14,717 nt of DNA from CAWFFV01 sp963814985 (GCA_963814985.1 CAWFFV010000095.1:1-14717), one strand, 5' to 3'; shown: positions 1 to 8,187, counted from the stretch's first letter. The notes: a model not told the origin generated them from the sequence alone. Made by a program: numbers and translations.

Positions 1-109
1 TGCATTTTCATTTGACTTCTCAGGGTTTCAGATGTAGATTTCTCCTCAAGAGGGGCGGCGGGAGTAACTTTCTTTTCTCGACCTGCTTGAAGGTACTGAA
101 AATAAGGAA

Positions 110-1922
110 ATGCACGTGGAAGCACCATCTCAAAAATCTGATACCGTGGAAAGTTTATCCCATGCTCTCGAACAAGGAGCTTCGCAAGGCCAGGGAGCTT
201 GGTCTTGACCCTCTTCATGCCCAACTCCTCTATAATCGTGGCGTTCAGACACTTGAAAGAATGAAGACCTTTGTTAATGCAAAATACGAGGAGACGCCTG
301 ACCCCTATTCTCTCATTGATATGGATCGTGCCGTTGAACGTATTCAAAAGGCTTTAGAGAACCGGGAACATATTACCGTTTACGGAGATTACGACGCTGA
401 TGGTATTACCTCCTCATCTCTCCTCTTCCGCGTCTTGCGCTCTTTGAAATATCCGGAGGCGTCGCTCGACTATCATATCCCTCACCGTCTGCGTGATGGT
501 TGTGGTCTTAATCTTGCCGCTCTCGATCTGCTCAAAGCTCGTGGGACGCAGCTTATTATCACCACTGATTGCGCGAGTTCTGATGTTGAACAGGTGGCAC
601 ACGCGAATGCTCTGGGGATCGATGTAATCATCACAGATCATCATCATCCGCCAGTAGATCGTCCTCAGGCTTATGCGATGGTTAATCCCTGGCGTCCAGA
701 TTGCGAATATGGTGAGCGTTTTCTGTGCGGTGTAGGTATAGCCTTCAAGCTCTCACAAGCCCTCTATCGTACGTATGGGCGCTCTATCGAAGAAGAAATG
801 GAACTCCTCGATCTTGTTGCTGTTGGTACCATTGCTGATGTCGCGCCACTACTGGGTGAAGAATCATACACTGGTGCGTCTGGGCATGCAGCGCTTGAAT
901 GCAACGCAGAAAACCCGGCTTGAAGGCGTTGATACGCAATGCAAGTTTGCGCTCAGGGAGGATTCGTGAGCGTGATATCGCTTATGGGTTGGCTCCGCGC
1001 ATCAATGCTGCTGGACGTATGAAGGAGGCCAGTATTGCCTTTGAACTTCTGATCACTGATGACGAAGAGGTGGCAACTGCTCGTGTTGCGGAACTGGAGC
1101 AACTCAATCTCGCACGTCAGCAAGAAACGGAAGAGTTGATGAGAAATGTGCGTGAACAGGCACAACACCAACCCAAAAAGGCGATAATTTTGGTGAATGG
1201 CGATACTGGCAACAAGGGATTATTGGATTAGTGGCAGCAAGCTGGCTGAAGAGATTCACAAACCTGTTCTGGTCTTGAGCAATGATAAAGAGACACAACT
1301 GAGTCGTGGCTCGGCTCGTAGTCAGAATAGTTTTGATCTGATCGCGGCATTGCGAGGTTTTGCAGATCGCCTGGAACGCTATGGAGGTCATACCCAGGCT
1401 GCGGGTTTACTATTCGTAGTGAACGAATAGAGGAACTGCACAATCATCTGCTGGCATGGCATGAGAATGGTGGAGCAATAGTACCGGCAGGAGTTGATGG
1501 TACCATACTCCGAGATCAGGCAGGTGTGATGACCGAACCAGAAACTACAGAGAATCCATCTCATATGGTTGATCTGATCTTTACTCGCCTGAAGCGTCTT
1601 AACTGTAGTCTGTATACAACGATGCGCGTATTGAGTCCATTTGGGGCAGACAACCCGAAACCTATCTTTAAGATGGAGGGCTTGCGCCTGATCGAGAAGT
1701 GGTCGAGTGGTATCAACAAGCAAAATTTACGCTTGCGCCTGGAATCTAGTGGTGAGGATGTTCGACAGGTTGGGACGTTCATACGTGGTGCAGGGCAAGG
1801 GCAGGCACTCAAGGGAGTAACGCACGTCAATGTGATCTTCAAGCTTGAGGCATCGGACGATGAGAGCAGCAGGAGATATGGTTGAAGATCCTGATGTTGA
1901 GCCTGCCACAGGGGCGCAATAA
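110..1922 (+). pseudogene. recJ: RecJ-type single-strand DNA exonuclease, multiply frameshifted
   Basis: RecJ degrades single-stranded DNA 5'->3' in recombination and repair. The DHH phosphoesterase core is plain: DYDADG at 387-404, TDC near 570, DHH at 636-644 and DLVAVGTIADVAPLL near 813-857. The DHHA1 motif GGHTQAAG lies at 1383-1406. The protein reads on at close to the usual family length (about 600 residues), but only by changing frame near 145 (inferred), 860-866, 909-913 (an AAAA run), 1203-1207, 1235-1240, 1408, 1880 and 1895. Each break is a one-base gain or loss, and the sense resumes at once on the far side. No single frame encodes a working enzyme. The start is uncertain. ATG at 110 gives MHVEAPSQKSD and needs one shift to reach WKVYPMLSNKELRKA; ATG at 162 is in frame with the DHH part. 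Either this is a young pseudogene or the sequence carries indel errors. Confidence 0.85.
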
Positions 1923-1957
1923 CATGGGGATTGCACCCCTGTTGTTGTTTGTTTTTT
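1921..1957 (+). terminator. Rho-independent terminator after recJ
   Basis: A stem pairs AACA and GGGG (1921-1929, with T1925 bulged) with CCCC and TGTT (1936-1943) around a 6-nt loop. A T-rich run ending in seven Ts (1951-1957) follows. It begins inside the inferred RecJ stop codon (TAA at 1920-1922), which supports that stop as the original end of the gene. Confidence 0.7.
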
Positions 1958-2070
1958 TCAGGGGTAGACGCAGCGAACCTCTGTTGCTTCGGCGACACAG
2001 GCTGCTGCCAGCAAATATGCTCCCATTCTCAAGTTGGTATGTTGTCCCTCTGCTTTTTGGTAGATTGCGT

Positions 2071-2206
2071 GAAAGGAATGCCTACAACGGCACACTTCCA
2101 TGTCATCCACATTGCCAGGGCACGCACCTCGTCGCGTGAAACATGAGGACTAAGGGAAGCTAAAAAAATAAATCGTTCTCCAGAGCGAGGTCGCCATTCG
2201 TACAGG
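2071..2206 (-). pseudogene. Glutamate dehydrogenase N-terminal fragment (remnant)
   Basis: Read on the minus strand, this stretch encodes SRDEVRALAMWMTWKCAVVG followed by IPF. It closely resembles the segment of Glu/Leu/Phe/Val dehydrogenases that comes just before the GGAKGG catalytic-loop motif. Upstream, in another frame (around 2191-2206), PVRM recalls the family's 'PVRMDDGS' strand, so at least one frameshift is implied. The match stops abruptly after IPF, and the GGAKGG motif and the whole nucleotide-binding domain are absent. The intact enzyme would deaminate glutamate to 2-oxoglutarate; this piece cannot. The assignment is from memory of the family. The short Trp/Met-rich string is distinctive, but the fragment is only about 45 residues. 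Confidence 0.55.
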
Positions 2207-2530
2207 TACAGGACTGACCTTTCGGACAGCGCCAGTTCTCTTCTCACACGCTATACTCATCCAGAGAGCCATCCGTTTTTCGGGAGGCCAAACGCTTCTC
2301 CCCTCTCTCGCGCCGCGCGCCGCCCGCTGGGAGCGCAAGGATGTGTGCGCGACGTTCCGCAAGAACCAGCTCAACGTTCCCGAAGGATACTCTGGGTTGA
2401 GAACGGAGGAATGAAAGCCATGAGAAAGGATAGCATGAGATGATTACAGGAGAACAAACCTTTCCTGAGGCCTCTCAACCCAGGAAGAACCACGTCAAGG
2501 TGTCACCGCAGGAGGACGAGTATCCAACGC
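2207..2530. other. Intergenic region with an 11-bp inverted repeat upstream of the SDR gene
   Basis: No convincing gene is visible. CTGGGTTGAGA (2392-2402) and TCTCAACCCAG (2473-2483) are perfect inverted copies about 70 nt apart, flanking short ATG-led frames with no family resemblance. The part around 2280-2345 is markedly GC-rich (alternating GC runs), unlike the recJ region. AGGAGG at 2510-2515 is the likely ribosome binding site of the next gene, 15 nt before its GTG. Confidence 0.4.
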
Positions 2531-3419
2531 GTGATTTTGGTGACCGGGGCAACCGGTCATGTCGGTCGACACGTCGTGTCCCAACTGCTGCAAACGTCCG
2601 CCGCTGTCCGTGCATTGGTCCGCAACCCTGACCAGGTTTCTCTGCCGAGCGGAGTTGAGGTTGTACGCGGCGACCTGTCCGACCCGGATACCCTGAATGC
2701 CAGCCTGATCGGGGGCGAGGCCGTCTTCCTGATGTGGCCGTTCCCCACAGCCAGGGCAGCACCAGCAGTCCTGGATGCGGTCAGCAAACACGCGCGCCGG
2801 ATCGTGTACCTCTCCTCAATGAGTGTCAGCGATGACCTCGAACGGCAGAGTGACCCGATCAGCGCGTTCCACGCCGACATCGAGCACTTGATCGAGCAGT
2901 CCGGTCGGAGTGGACCATGACCGCAACGGAGCGGCGGTTGCGACCAACACCCTTCTGTGGGCACCGCAGATCCGCACCGATGGGGTCGTGCACTGGCCCT
3001 ACGGAGCGGCGGCCAGGTCGCTAATCCACGAGCGAGACATCGCGGTTGTCGCTGTCCGTGCACTCACCGAGGACGGGCATGTCGGGGCGAAGTATGTCCT
3101 GACGGGTCCCCAATCGCTGACTCAGATCGAGCAGGTATACATCATTGGTGAAGTGATCGGTCGCCCGCTGCACTACGACGAGATCGCGCCAAAGGCTGCA
3201 CGACAGCAGTTGCTCACCTCCTGGGGTCTCCCCTCATTCGTTGCGCGTCTTCTCCCGGCGAACACTCTTCCTCGTCGGATGGTGGATGGCATGCTCGACA
3301 CCTGGGCCAAGATGGTGACCGAACCGGAGCGGGTCTCACCCACGATGGAAGAGATCACCGGAGTACCAGCGCGCCCCTTCCGCGAATGGGCAACCGACCA
3401 CGTGAGCGACTTTCGTTGA
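2531..3419 (+). pseudogene. NAD(P)-binding SDR/NmrA-type oxidoreductase, one frameshift
   Basis: Atypical short-chain dehydrogenases of the NmrA/azoreductase type bind NAD(P) and act as oxidoreductases or redox sensors. The start codon is GTG, giving MILVTGATGHVGRHVVSQLL, which contains the GxxGxxG dinucleotide loop at residues 6-12. Other family signs are RALVRNP, VVRGDLSD and RIVYLSSMSV, the last a strand ending in the SSMS region. Reading breaks near 2893-2930: the first frame ends in EQSGRSGP, while the second resumes with RNGAAVATNTLLWAPQIRTDG and runs to TGA at 3417-3419. The usual EWTxLRPNG segment straddles the break and is damaged. Combined length is about 296 residues, normal for the family. 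Codon use is visibly more GC-rich than in neighbouring genes, suggesting separate origin. The substrate cannot be inferred. Confidence 0.75.
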
Positions 3420-3578
3420 GTAGAGCCAGGTTATGAGGGACCAGACGAAACTACTCCAGAGCACACAGGCACTTCATGGAGAGCACTCAGAACATGGCGT
3501 AAAGGGAAGATATCGCCTACTCTAGAGAATAGACGTTTGGAAAGACTTCGTGAAGAATGTTGCAAGGAGGATATAAAC

Positions 3579-4154
3579 GTGCTGAAAGCAATATTAAAAT
3601 ACTGGCTTCTCATTGCCGTTGTTGCAACTGGATTATCCGGACTGATCTATACAGCGGTCCAGCAGGATATCAGGCAAACTGCCAATGATCCACAGATCCA
3701 GATGGCCGAAGATATCGCAACTAAGCTTGCGGATGGACAGTCCGTTCAAGATGCCATACCTCCGGAGAAAGTTGACATTGCCAAAAGTTTAGCTACCTAT
3801 ATAATAATCTTTGATACGACCGGAAAACCTACGAACTCATCAGCCCAATTAGATGGTCAAACTCCAACAATCCCTTCTGGCGTTTTTGACTATGTGAGGC
3901 AAAATGGCGAGGATAGATTTACCTGGCAGCCACAAGCCGGTGTACGCAGTGCTGTTGTTGTGACCCAATTTAAAGGGCCAAACTCCGGTTTTGTACTTGT
4001 CGGCAGATCCATGCGAGAAGTTGAGAAGCGCGAAGACGGTATTATGCAGATAGTATTGCTCGGATGGGCTGTGATGCTTGTTGTTACCTTCGTTGCAACA
4101 TTGATCATTTCCAGAGCAATAGCGATCCTCTTCAGAAAAACTTCAAAAGGATAA
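3579..4154 (+). CDS. Small membrane protein with an extracytoplasmic sensor-like domain
   Basis: I do not recognise a named family. The 191-residue product has a transmembrane helix at about 5-27, an outside domain of about 130 residues, and a second helix at about 157-178 followed by the short basic tail RKTSKG. This layout matches the N-terminal half of sensor histidine kinases or chemoreceptors, but no HAMP, kinase or output domain follows. The outer part has strand-like segments (YIIIFDTTGKP, SAVVVTQFK, SGFVLVGRS) typical of PAS/Cache-like folds; this is inference. I chose GTG at 3579 over an in-frame ATG at 3537 because AAGGAGG (3564-3570) sits 8 nt upstream. It would place both helices in the membrane with the loop outside. 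The stop codon lies inside the shared terminator hairpin. It is convergent with the lipoprotein gene. Confidence 0.7.
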   Translation: MLKAILKYWLLIAVVATGLSGLIYTAVQQDIRQTANDPQIQMAEDIATKLADGQSVQDAIPPEKVDIAKSLATYIIIFDTTGKPTNSSAQLDGQTPTIPSGVFDYVRQNGEDRFTWQPQAGVRSAVVVTQFKGPNSGFVLVGRSMREVEKREDGIMQIVLLGWAVMLVVTFVATLIISRAIAILFRKTSKG

Positions 4155-4209
4155 GCTGTTTTGTGTGAGTGGCAGGATTGGCCACCCACACAAAACAACT
4201 TATCCTTTT
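4145..4209. terminator. Long shared hairpin terminator between convergent genes
   Basis: Two 29-nt arms (4145-4173 and 4181-4209) pair at 27 of 29 positions around a 7-nt loop. The outer ends are AAAA and TTTT, as in a bidirectional terminator. The two non-pairing positions are C/A and A/C mismatches in plus-strand RNA but become G-U wobbles in minus-strand RNA, so the minus transcript folds into a fully paired stem. The left arm contains the stop codon of the upstream membrane protein gene, and the right arm ends 19 nt before the stop of the minus-strand lipoprotein gene. Confidence 0.85.
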
Positions 4210-4228
4210 GCTAAGACAAAAGATCCGC

Positions 4229-5198
4229 TCATGCAGGCGTGTACTCTATGATAATATTCGCGAAATCGTCGGACACAAAAACGTTTCCCTGTTTATCGAT
4301 GACCAGCCCTTGCGGCTCAATGTATCCCCGGCTTGCCAGCGTTTCATGAACCCCTGTCGTGAAATTCATGCGGATCAATGCATGAAATCGGTATGGCCAG
4401 ATCAATGACCAGCAGATTCCCTTGTGGGTCGATAACCACATCATCGGGCATATCAAAGCCACCATAACGTGTTGTCTGGCTTGCGGGAGTGATACGCAAG
4501 ACCGCTCCACCACACTCGTCGGCCACAAAGATATTTCCTGTTGCATCAATAAATGCTCCAACGGGTCGTACAATACCTGATGCCAGGAGGGTCAGATTTT
4601 TGCCGTCCAGGGTCATACGGTAAACATTGCCAATGGGACTGTCCGGGACAATGAGTGTGTTAGTCGTGGGATCATAGGCAACACCATCAACGCCATCTTT
4701 ACAATGTGCTTTACTTGGTGTTCCTGGCAAGGTACGCAATACCGTGGTAGATGTTGCATTTGGGGCAAGGGAAAGAATACTGTTAGTGATTTGCTCGGCA
4801 ATAATTATTGTCCCATCTGGTAAAACGGCGATGCCTTCTGGTTCTCCCACTCTGCGGAGCAATACTGTGACCGAACCATCAGCATTCAGTCGGTTAACGG
4901 TCCCATGATAGGAGTCGGTGAACAGCAGTCGTCCCCTGGAATCAAAGGCCAGGTCGTCAGGTCTGATTGCACCTCGTAAGAGGACATGAGGCGTATAACT
5001 TTGGGGAGTAGCCATTGTTGGGTCTGCGGTGGGTGCTGGTGTAGCGCCTGTCTTAGTGGGTGCTGGTGTAATGCTTGTTTTGGTGGATACCAGTGTAGTA
5101 CCTGTTTTGGGTGTAGATGAAGAAGTGCATGCTACAAGTAGAAAGCAGCAAAAGAAAATAAAACTGGTGCAAATGATACTGGTACGAGATGTAAACAT
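4229..5198 (-). pseudogene. SMP-30/NHL-repeat lipoprotein, one frameshift near the C-terminus
   Basis: The N-terminus is a lipoprotein signal with lipobox LVAC (Cys24), so the mature protein would be anchored outside the cell. A Thr/Pro-rich linker (residues about 25-68) with 9-residue repeats leads to a beta-propeller of NHL/SMP-30 type. Its blades include RPDDLAFDSRGRLLFTD, EPEGIAVLPDGTIIIAE, RPVGAFIDATGNIFVAD and MPDDVVIDPQGNLLVID. The first frame then ends at 4344. The last blade continues in another frame as HALIRMNFTTG ... EPQGLVIDKQGNVFVSD and stops at 4229, so a one-base shift lies near 4385-4395. Together the frames make about 323 residues, a full propeller. Such proteins bind or hydrolyse sugars or lactones, or act as scaffolds; no substrate is indicated. 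The minus-strand ribosome binding site AAAGGA sits just upstream of the ATG. Confidence 0.75.
5030..5110. repeat. Three imperfect 27-bp tandem repeats in the lipoprotein linker
   Basis: Units run 5030-5056, 5057-5083 and 5084-5110, each close to TGGGTGCTGGTGTA followed by a T-rich half. They are in phase with the minus-strand lipoprotein gene and encode 9-residue linker units of the TKTxxTPAP type. The outermost unit is the most diverged. Variable copy number would lengthen or shorten the spacer between membrane anchor and propeller. Confidence 0.75.
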
Positions 5199-5294
5199 AA
5201 GGTATCCTTTCTATAGCCCTATCAGAACAGCACACGCCCTTAGTGTAATGTGCGGTATGATGATATACAATATATCAGAAAGGAACCTGACAAA

Positions 5295-6818
5295 ATGGCT
5301 ACTTTAGGGCATGAGGACGACACTACGCTTCCTACCCATCATGCGGTAATCAACCTTCCCAGGCTCCGCTGGAACAATTCTGGCAATCAGCATTTTTGGT
5401 TTGCACTTAATTTCCACTGGTCCGCCCTTACCATTATCATTCTTCCCAGTCAGGTACTCAAGCTTGTGGGTGAGTCATACAAAGGGGAAGCGCTGGCTAT
5501 TGTGCTTGTTCCTGGTGCATTTGTGGCACTTTTTTCTAATCCTCTCTTTGGTCTGCTGAGTGACCGGACAAAGGGAAAACTGGCCGCCTGGGGTCGTCGC
5601 CGTCCTTATATTGTAATAGGGACACTGGTGAATATCGCTGGCCTATTCTGGATGGCAACGGCGCGTGATATTCCTTCTCTGGCCATTGCTATGGTGATTG
5701 TGCAGTTTTCTAATAATGCTGCCCAGGCTCCTTTCCATGCCTTACTGCCGGATATTGTTCCTGCTGAGCAGCGCGGTCTGGTCTCTGGCGTCATGGGTCT
5801 TCTTTTGACTGCTGGTAGCATTGCCGGTGTGGTTGTCGCTGGTATGTTTATCGATGCCACCAAACCGTTCTCACTCTATCAGCAGGGGTTATGGCTTACC
5901 TATGGGATCATTATGGCCGTGATGGTCGCACTTATGCTCATTACAATTATATCCGTACGTGAACGCACGGGTACGTCAGCCCAACTCGCGGCACTGGAGG
6001 GAGAACAAGCTGTCGAAGAGCCATCATTGGTAGCCCGTCGCCCATTGCTCTCACGCTCCTTTATATTGACTACGGCCTGGACAATCGTTGCGGTAGGTGT
6101 GGCATGGGGAGCTATGGCATTGTGGAACGGATTGCACATTGCTGGTATCGAGATCAGCGGCGAAGTGCAACAGATGATTCTGGAAGTGGTGGCAACAGTT
6201 GGCTTGTTACGAATGTTTGACTTCAGGCCTCGCCGTGATCCTGATTTTGCCTGGGTCTTTGCGACACGCCTGTTGATGATGCTCGGCATCTATACAATTC
6301 AAACGTTCCTGCAATTTTATATGAAGGATGTGGTTGGAGTAGCTCATCCAGAGCAACAAACGACCAATTTTGTCATTATCCTTTCACTGACGAGTCTGCT
6401 GAGTGCGTTTGCTGTGGGTTGGCTCTCTGACCACTTTGGGCGCAAACGTATGGTGTACATCTCTGGTGGTCTGATGGCCCTTGTAGGTTTCATTTTTATT
6501 GTCACGCACTCATTGCCGATCGTCTTAGCAGCGGGCGCAATCTTTGGCCTTGGCTATGGTGCCTATGTCAGCGTCGATTGGGCTCTGGTTGCTGATGTCT
6601 TGCCCTCACATCGGAATTATGCGCGAGATATGGGCGTCTGGAACATCTCGCTTTCACTTCCTCAGGTGATTGCACCTGTACTCGGCGGACCATTGATCGA
6701 TTCATTTACGCGTAGCGGTCATACAGTGCTTGGCTTCCAGTTGCTTTTTGCGATGGCGATTGCCTATTGTGTGCTGGGTACAGTGACAGTACGTTATATC
6801 AAAGGCGTGAAGAAATAA
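5295..6818 (+). CDS. MFS transporter, GPH/SLC45-like
   Basis: This is a 507-residue inner-membrane secondary transporter with about 12 hydrophobic segments, likely moving a sugar or related solute with a cation. The signature loop between helices 2 and 3, GLLSDRTKGKLAAWGRRRP (residues about 86-104), has the 'SDRTxxxxGRRRP' form seen in GPH and SLC45/sucrose-type carriers. The counterpart loop in the second half, GWLSDHFGRKR, begins at about residue 376. A long loop (about residues 230-258) separates the two halves. An upstream in-frame GTG at 5250 is possible, but I prefer ATG at 5295 because AAAGGA sits about 10 nt before it. The frame is intact. No sugar catabolic gene lies beside it, so the substrate is open. 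It diverges from the lipoprotein gene, leaving under 100 nt for both promoters. Confidence 0.9.
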   Translation: MATLGHEDDTTLPTHHAVINLPRLRWNNSGNQHFWFALNFHWSALTIIILPSQVLKLVGESYKGEALAIVLVPGAFVALFSNPLFGLLSDRTKGKLAAWGRRRPYIVIGTLVNIAGLFWMATARDIPSLAIAMVIVQFSNNAAQAPFHALLPDIVPAEQRGLVSGVMGLLLTAGSIAGVVVAGMFIDATKPFSLYQQGLWLTYGIIMAVMVALMLITIISVRERTGTSAQLAALEGEQAVEEPSLVARRPLLSRSFILTTAWTIVAVGVAWGAMALWNGLHIAGIEISGEVQQMILEVVATVGLLRMFDFRPRRDPDFAWVFATRLLMMLGIYTIQTFLQFYMKDVVGVAHPEQQTTNFVIILSLTSLLSAFAVGWLSDHFGRKRMVYISGGLMALVGFIFIVTHSLPIVLAAGAIFGLGYGAYVSVDWALVADVLPSHRNYARDMGVWNISLSLPQVIAPVLGGPLIDSFTRSGHTVLGFQLLFAMAIAYCVLGTVTVRYIKGVKK

Positions 6819-6840
6819 GACAGATATCACAAGGCTGAAG

Positions 6841-6868
6841 GAGGAGGGATCTTTTCCCTCTTCTTTTT
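6841..6868 (+). terminator. Rho-independent terminator of the MFS gene
   Basis: GAGGAGGGA (6841-6849) pairs with TCCCTCTTC (6855-6863), including one G-U pair, around a 5-nt loop. TTTTT follows at 6864-6868. It lies 22 nt after the transporter stop codon. Confidence 0.85.
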
Positions 6869-6939
6869 AGGTCTTGTTGCGATCCACTCTATTTCACCTT
6901 CAATCAAGAGTAACTATTCAGGTCTCCTCGCCACCGCCG

Positions 6940-6961
6940 GTGGGGAGCAGGTGGGGAGCAG
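6940..6961. repeat. Tandem duplication of an 11-bp unit
   Basis: GTGGGGAGCAG occurs twice back to back, just after the small hairpin CCACC-GCC-GGTGG (6931-6943). It sits in the 6869-7053 gap between convergent genes, which holds no gene that I can see. It looks like a replication-slippage product; no function is evident. Confidence 0.6.
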
Positions 6962-7053
6962 TTGAAGCAAGATAAGGGGTGGTAAAGTTTTTCCAGTGTA
7001 TGATGGGAGTGTGTTATGTGGGTATTTCTTGTTCCAGAAGCTGGTGCGTTGTT

Positions 7054-7845
7054 TTAAGTGATGCGCCAGTTGCTTTTTCTGCGTAGCATTACCATCTCGG
7101 CGGCAATACTGAGTGCAATCTCATCGGGGGTTTGTGCGCCCAGATCCAGGCCGATGGGGGCATGGACCTGGGTCAGGCGTTCACGAGCTATGCCCGCAGT
7201 GAGCAGATCTTTGAAGATGTGTTTAACCTTGTTGGGGCTGCCAATCATCCCAATATATGCTGCTCTGGTCTCTAAGGCGGTTCGTAGGACATGCTGATCC
7301 AGGTGGTGACCACGCGTCACGATCACAATCCAGCTTGACTCGTCTGGTTTCAGTTCACGGATCATCTGTGGAATATCCCCGAAGGTGAGTTGTACCTTGT
7401 CGCTGAAGGCGTGTGGATCAGCCAGTTCGCGGCGATCATCGACCACCACAATACGAAAGTCGAGATGGGCTGCCAGACGTGCCAGGGCTTGAGCCACATA
7501 GCCAGCGCCAGCGATGATAAGCCGTGGTTCGGGCTGTAGAACTTCAAAAAAGACTTCCAGGGTTGCTCCACAACTCCCCACAGCCTCACCCTGGTCTGCA
7601 TCCAGGTGGATATGCGTGATGTAGGAATGTCCCTGGTGAATTGCCTGAAGCGCTTCCTGTACGACTTTGCCATTAGTCCTGGGTCCAGCAAAGCTACCAT
7701 CCGTTGTGGCATCGGCATGGATAAGCATCTTGCTCCCGACTCCGCAGGGGGCTGCTCCGATGGTTTTGACGACGGTGGCTACTGCGACTCGTTCGCCACG
7801 CTGTAGTGCTGCATGGATCTCATTGTAAATAGATGCGACGTTCAT
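7054..7845 (-). CDS. XdhC/CoxI family molybdoenzyme maturation protein
   Basis: XdhC proteins bind molybdenum cofactor, help it gain its terminal sulfur, and pass it to xanthine dehydrogenase-type enzymes in the cytoplasm. The 263-residue product has the N-terminal XdhC_CoxI domain (about 5-95) and a C-terminal Rossmann-type XdhC_C domain. The latter opens with LIIAGAGYVAQALARLA (near 109-125) and continues through VVVDDR, WIVIVTRGHHLDQHVL and YIGMIGSPNK. The family's GSIGGGC-type loop appears as GSFAGPRTNGK, without that cysteine. The cysteine in GSCGATLEVF, equivalent to the usual 'CGG.VEV' strand, is present. AGGTGAG lies upstream of the ATG on the minus strand. No xanthine or CO dehydrogenase subunit is in the window, so the client enzyme must be elsewhere. 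The family assignment is firm; the partner is unknown. Confidence 0.88.
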   Translation of the reverse strand: MNVASIYNEIHAALQRGERVAVATVVKTIGAAPCGVGSKMLIHADATTDGSFAGPRTNGKVVQEALQAIHQGHSYITHIHLDADQGEAVGSCGATLEVFFEVLQPEPRLIIAGAGYVAQALARLAAHLDFRIVVVDDRRELADPHAFSDKVQLTFGDIPQMIRELKPDESSWIVIVTRGHHLDQHVLRTALETRAAYIGMIGSPNKVKHIFKDLLTAGIARERLTQVHAPIGLDLGAQTPDEIALSIAAEMVMLRRKSNWRIT

Positions 7846-7899
7846 TAACTCACCTCGTATATGGGCTGATGCTCACTCATGGGGTACGGTAGCAATGAT

Positions 7900-7905
7900 A
7901 TTATA
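7900..7905 (-). promoter_or_regulatory. Candidate -10 box for the xdhC-type gene
   Basis: A perfect TATAAT reads on the minus strand about 55 nt upstream of the start codon. No good -35 element is visible at normal spacing, so the promoter is weak, activated, or a chance match. Confidence 0.35.
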
Positions 7906-7990
7906 CTATCACGTGAAGAGGAGGGATATTTTGCGTATCGCTGGCATATGTCAGATTGTGTCGTATGACATCGTCTATTTTTTACAAAAA

Positions 7991-8026
7991 TCCACAGGAA
8001 TAGGAATTTTATCTTATAATAGGAAT
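7991..8026 (+). promoter_or_regulatory. Candidate promoter with a 9-bp repeat
   Basis: TATAAT lies at 8015-8020, with TCCACA (4 of 6 to consensus -35) 18 nt upstream at 7991-7996. AATAGGAAT occurs twice, at 7999-8007 and 8018-8026, a spacing of 19 bp or nearly two helical turns. If this is the promoter of the gene at 8295, its 5' leader is about 265 nt and contains the inverted repeats listed next. Confidence 0.4.
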
Positions 8027-8032
8027 CTTTGT

Positions 8033-8050
8033 GGTTAAGGTTTCTTAATC
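8033..8050. promoter_or_regulatory. Operator-like inverted repeat, copy 1
   Basis: GGTTAAG-GTTT-CTTAATC is a near-perfect dyad with one arm position broken. It is part of an 18-bp exact direct repeat (8031-8048) shared with copy 2, 107 bp downstream. This is the size and symmetry expected for a dimeric regulator site. The regulator is not identified. Confidence 0.55.
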
Positions 8051-8072
8051 TGAATTAGTACTTTCTTATATA

Positions 8073-8089
8073 GCGTATCTGAATTACGC
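8073..8089. promoter_or_regulatory. Short inverted repeat between the two operator-like copies
   Basis: GCGTA-N7-TACGC is a perfect 5-bp dyad. Its centre contains part of ATCTGAATTA (8077-8086), which also occurs at 8048-8057 overlapping copy 1. It may be another protein-binding element, but it is short enough to arise by chance. Confidence 0.35.
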
Positions 8090-8139
8090 GATGTATGCAT
8101 TTAAGTATGATAATATTTGCATAAGAAAGCCACGACAGT

Positions 8140-8157
8140 GGTTAAGGTTTCTTAACC
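8140..8157. promoter_or_regulatory. Operator-like inverted repeat, copy 2
   Basis: GGTTAAG-GTTT-CTTAACC is a perfect 7-bp dyad with a 4-nt centre identical to that of copy 1. The exact 18-bp repeat spans 8138-8155. A repeated dyad of this kind upstream of a gene is typical of cooperative repressor or activator binding. Confidence 0.6.
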
Positions 8158-8187
8158 AGAACATGCCATGTATGGATCGAGGCAGTG

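Noticed and set aside
12..164. Open frame upstream of, and in frame with, the RecJ coding region
   Set aside because: Its first 45 or so residues look like random translation and are not RecJ-like; the gene more likely begins at 110 with a shift, or at 162.
2440..2631. 63-residue open frame before and into the SDR gene
   Set aside because: It overlaps the strongly supported SDR N-terminus in another frame and is low in hydrophobic pattern; it is a shadow.
5250..5294. Earlier GTG start for the transporter
   Set aside because: It would add 15 polar residues and lacks a good ribosome binding site; ATG at 5295 has AAAGGA at proper distance.
8031..8155. Start of a CRISPR array (18-bp repeat found twice)
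   Set aside because: Only two copies, too short, 107 bp apart and internally palindromic; no cas genes. An operator pair fits better.
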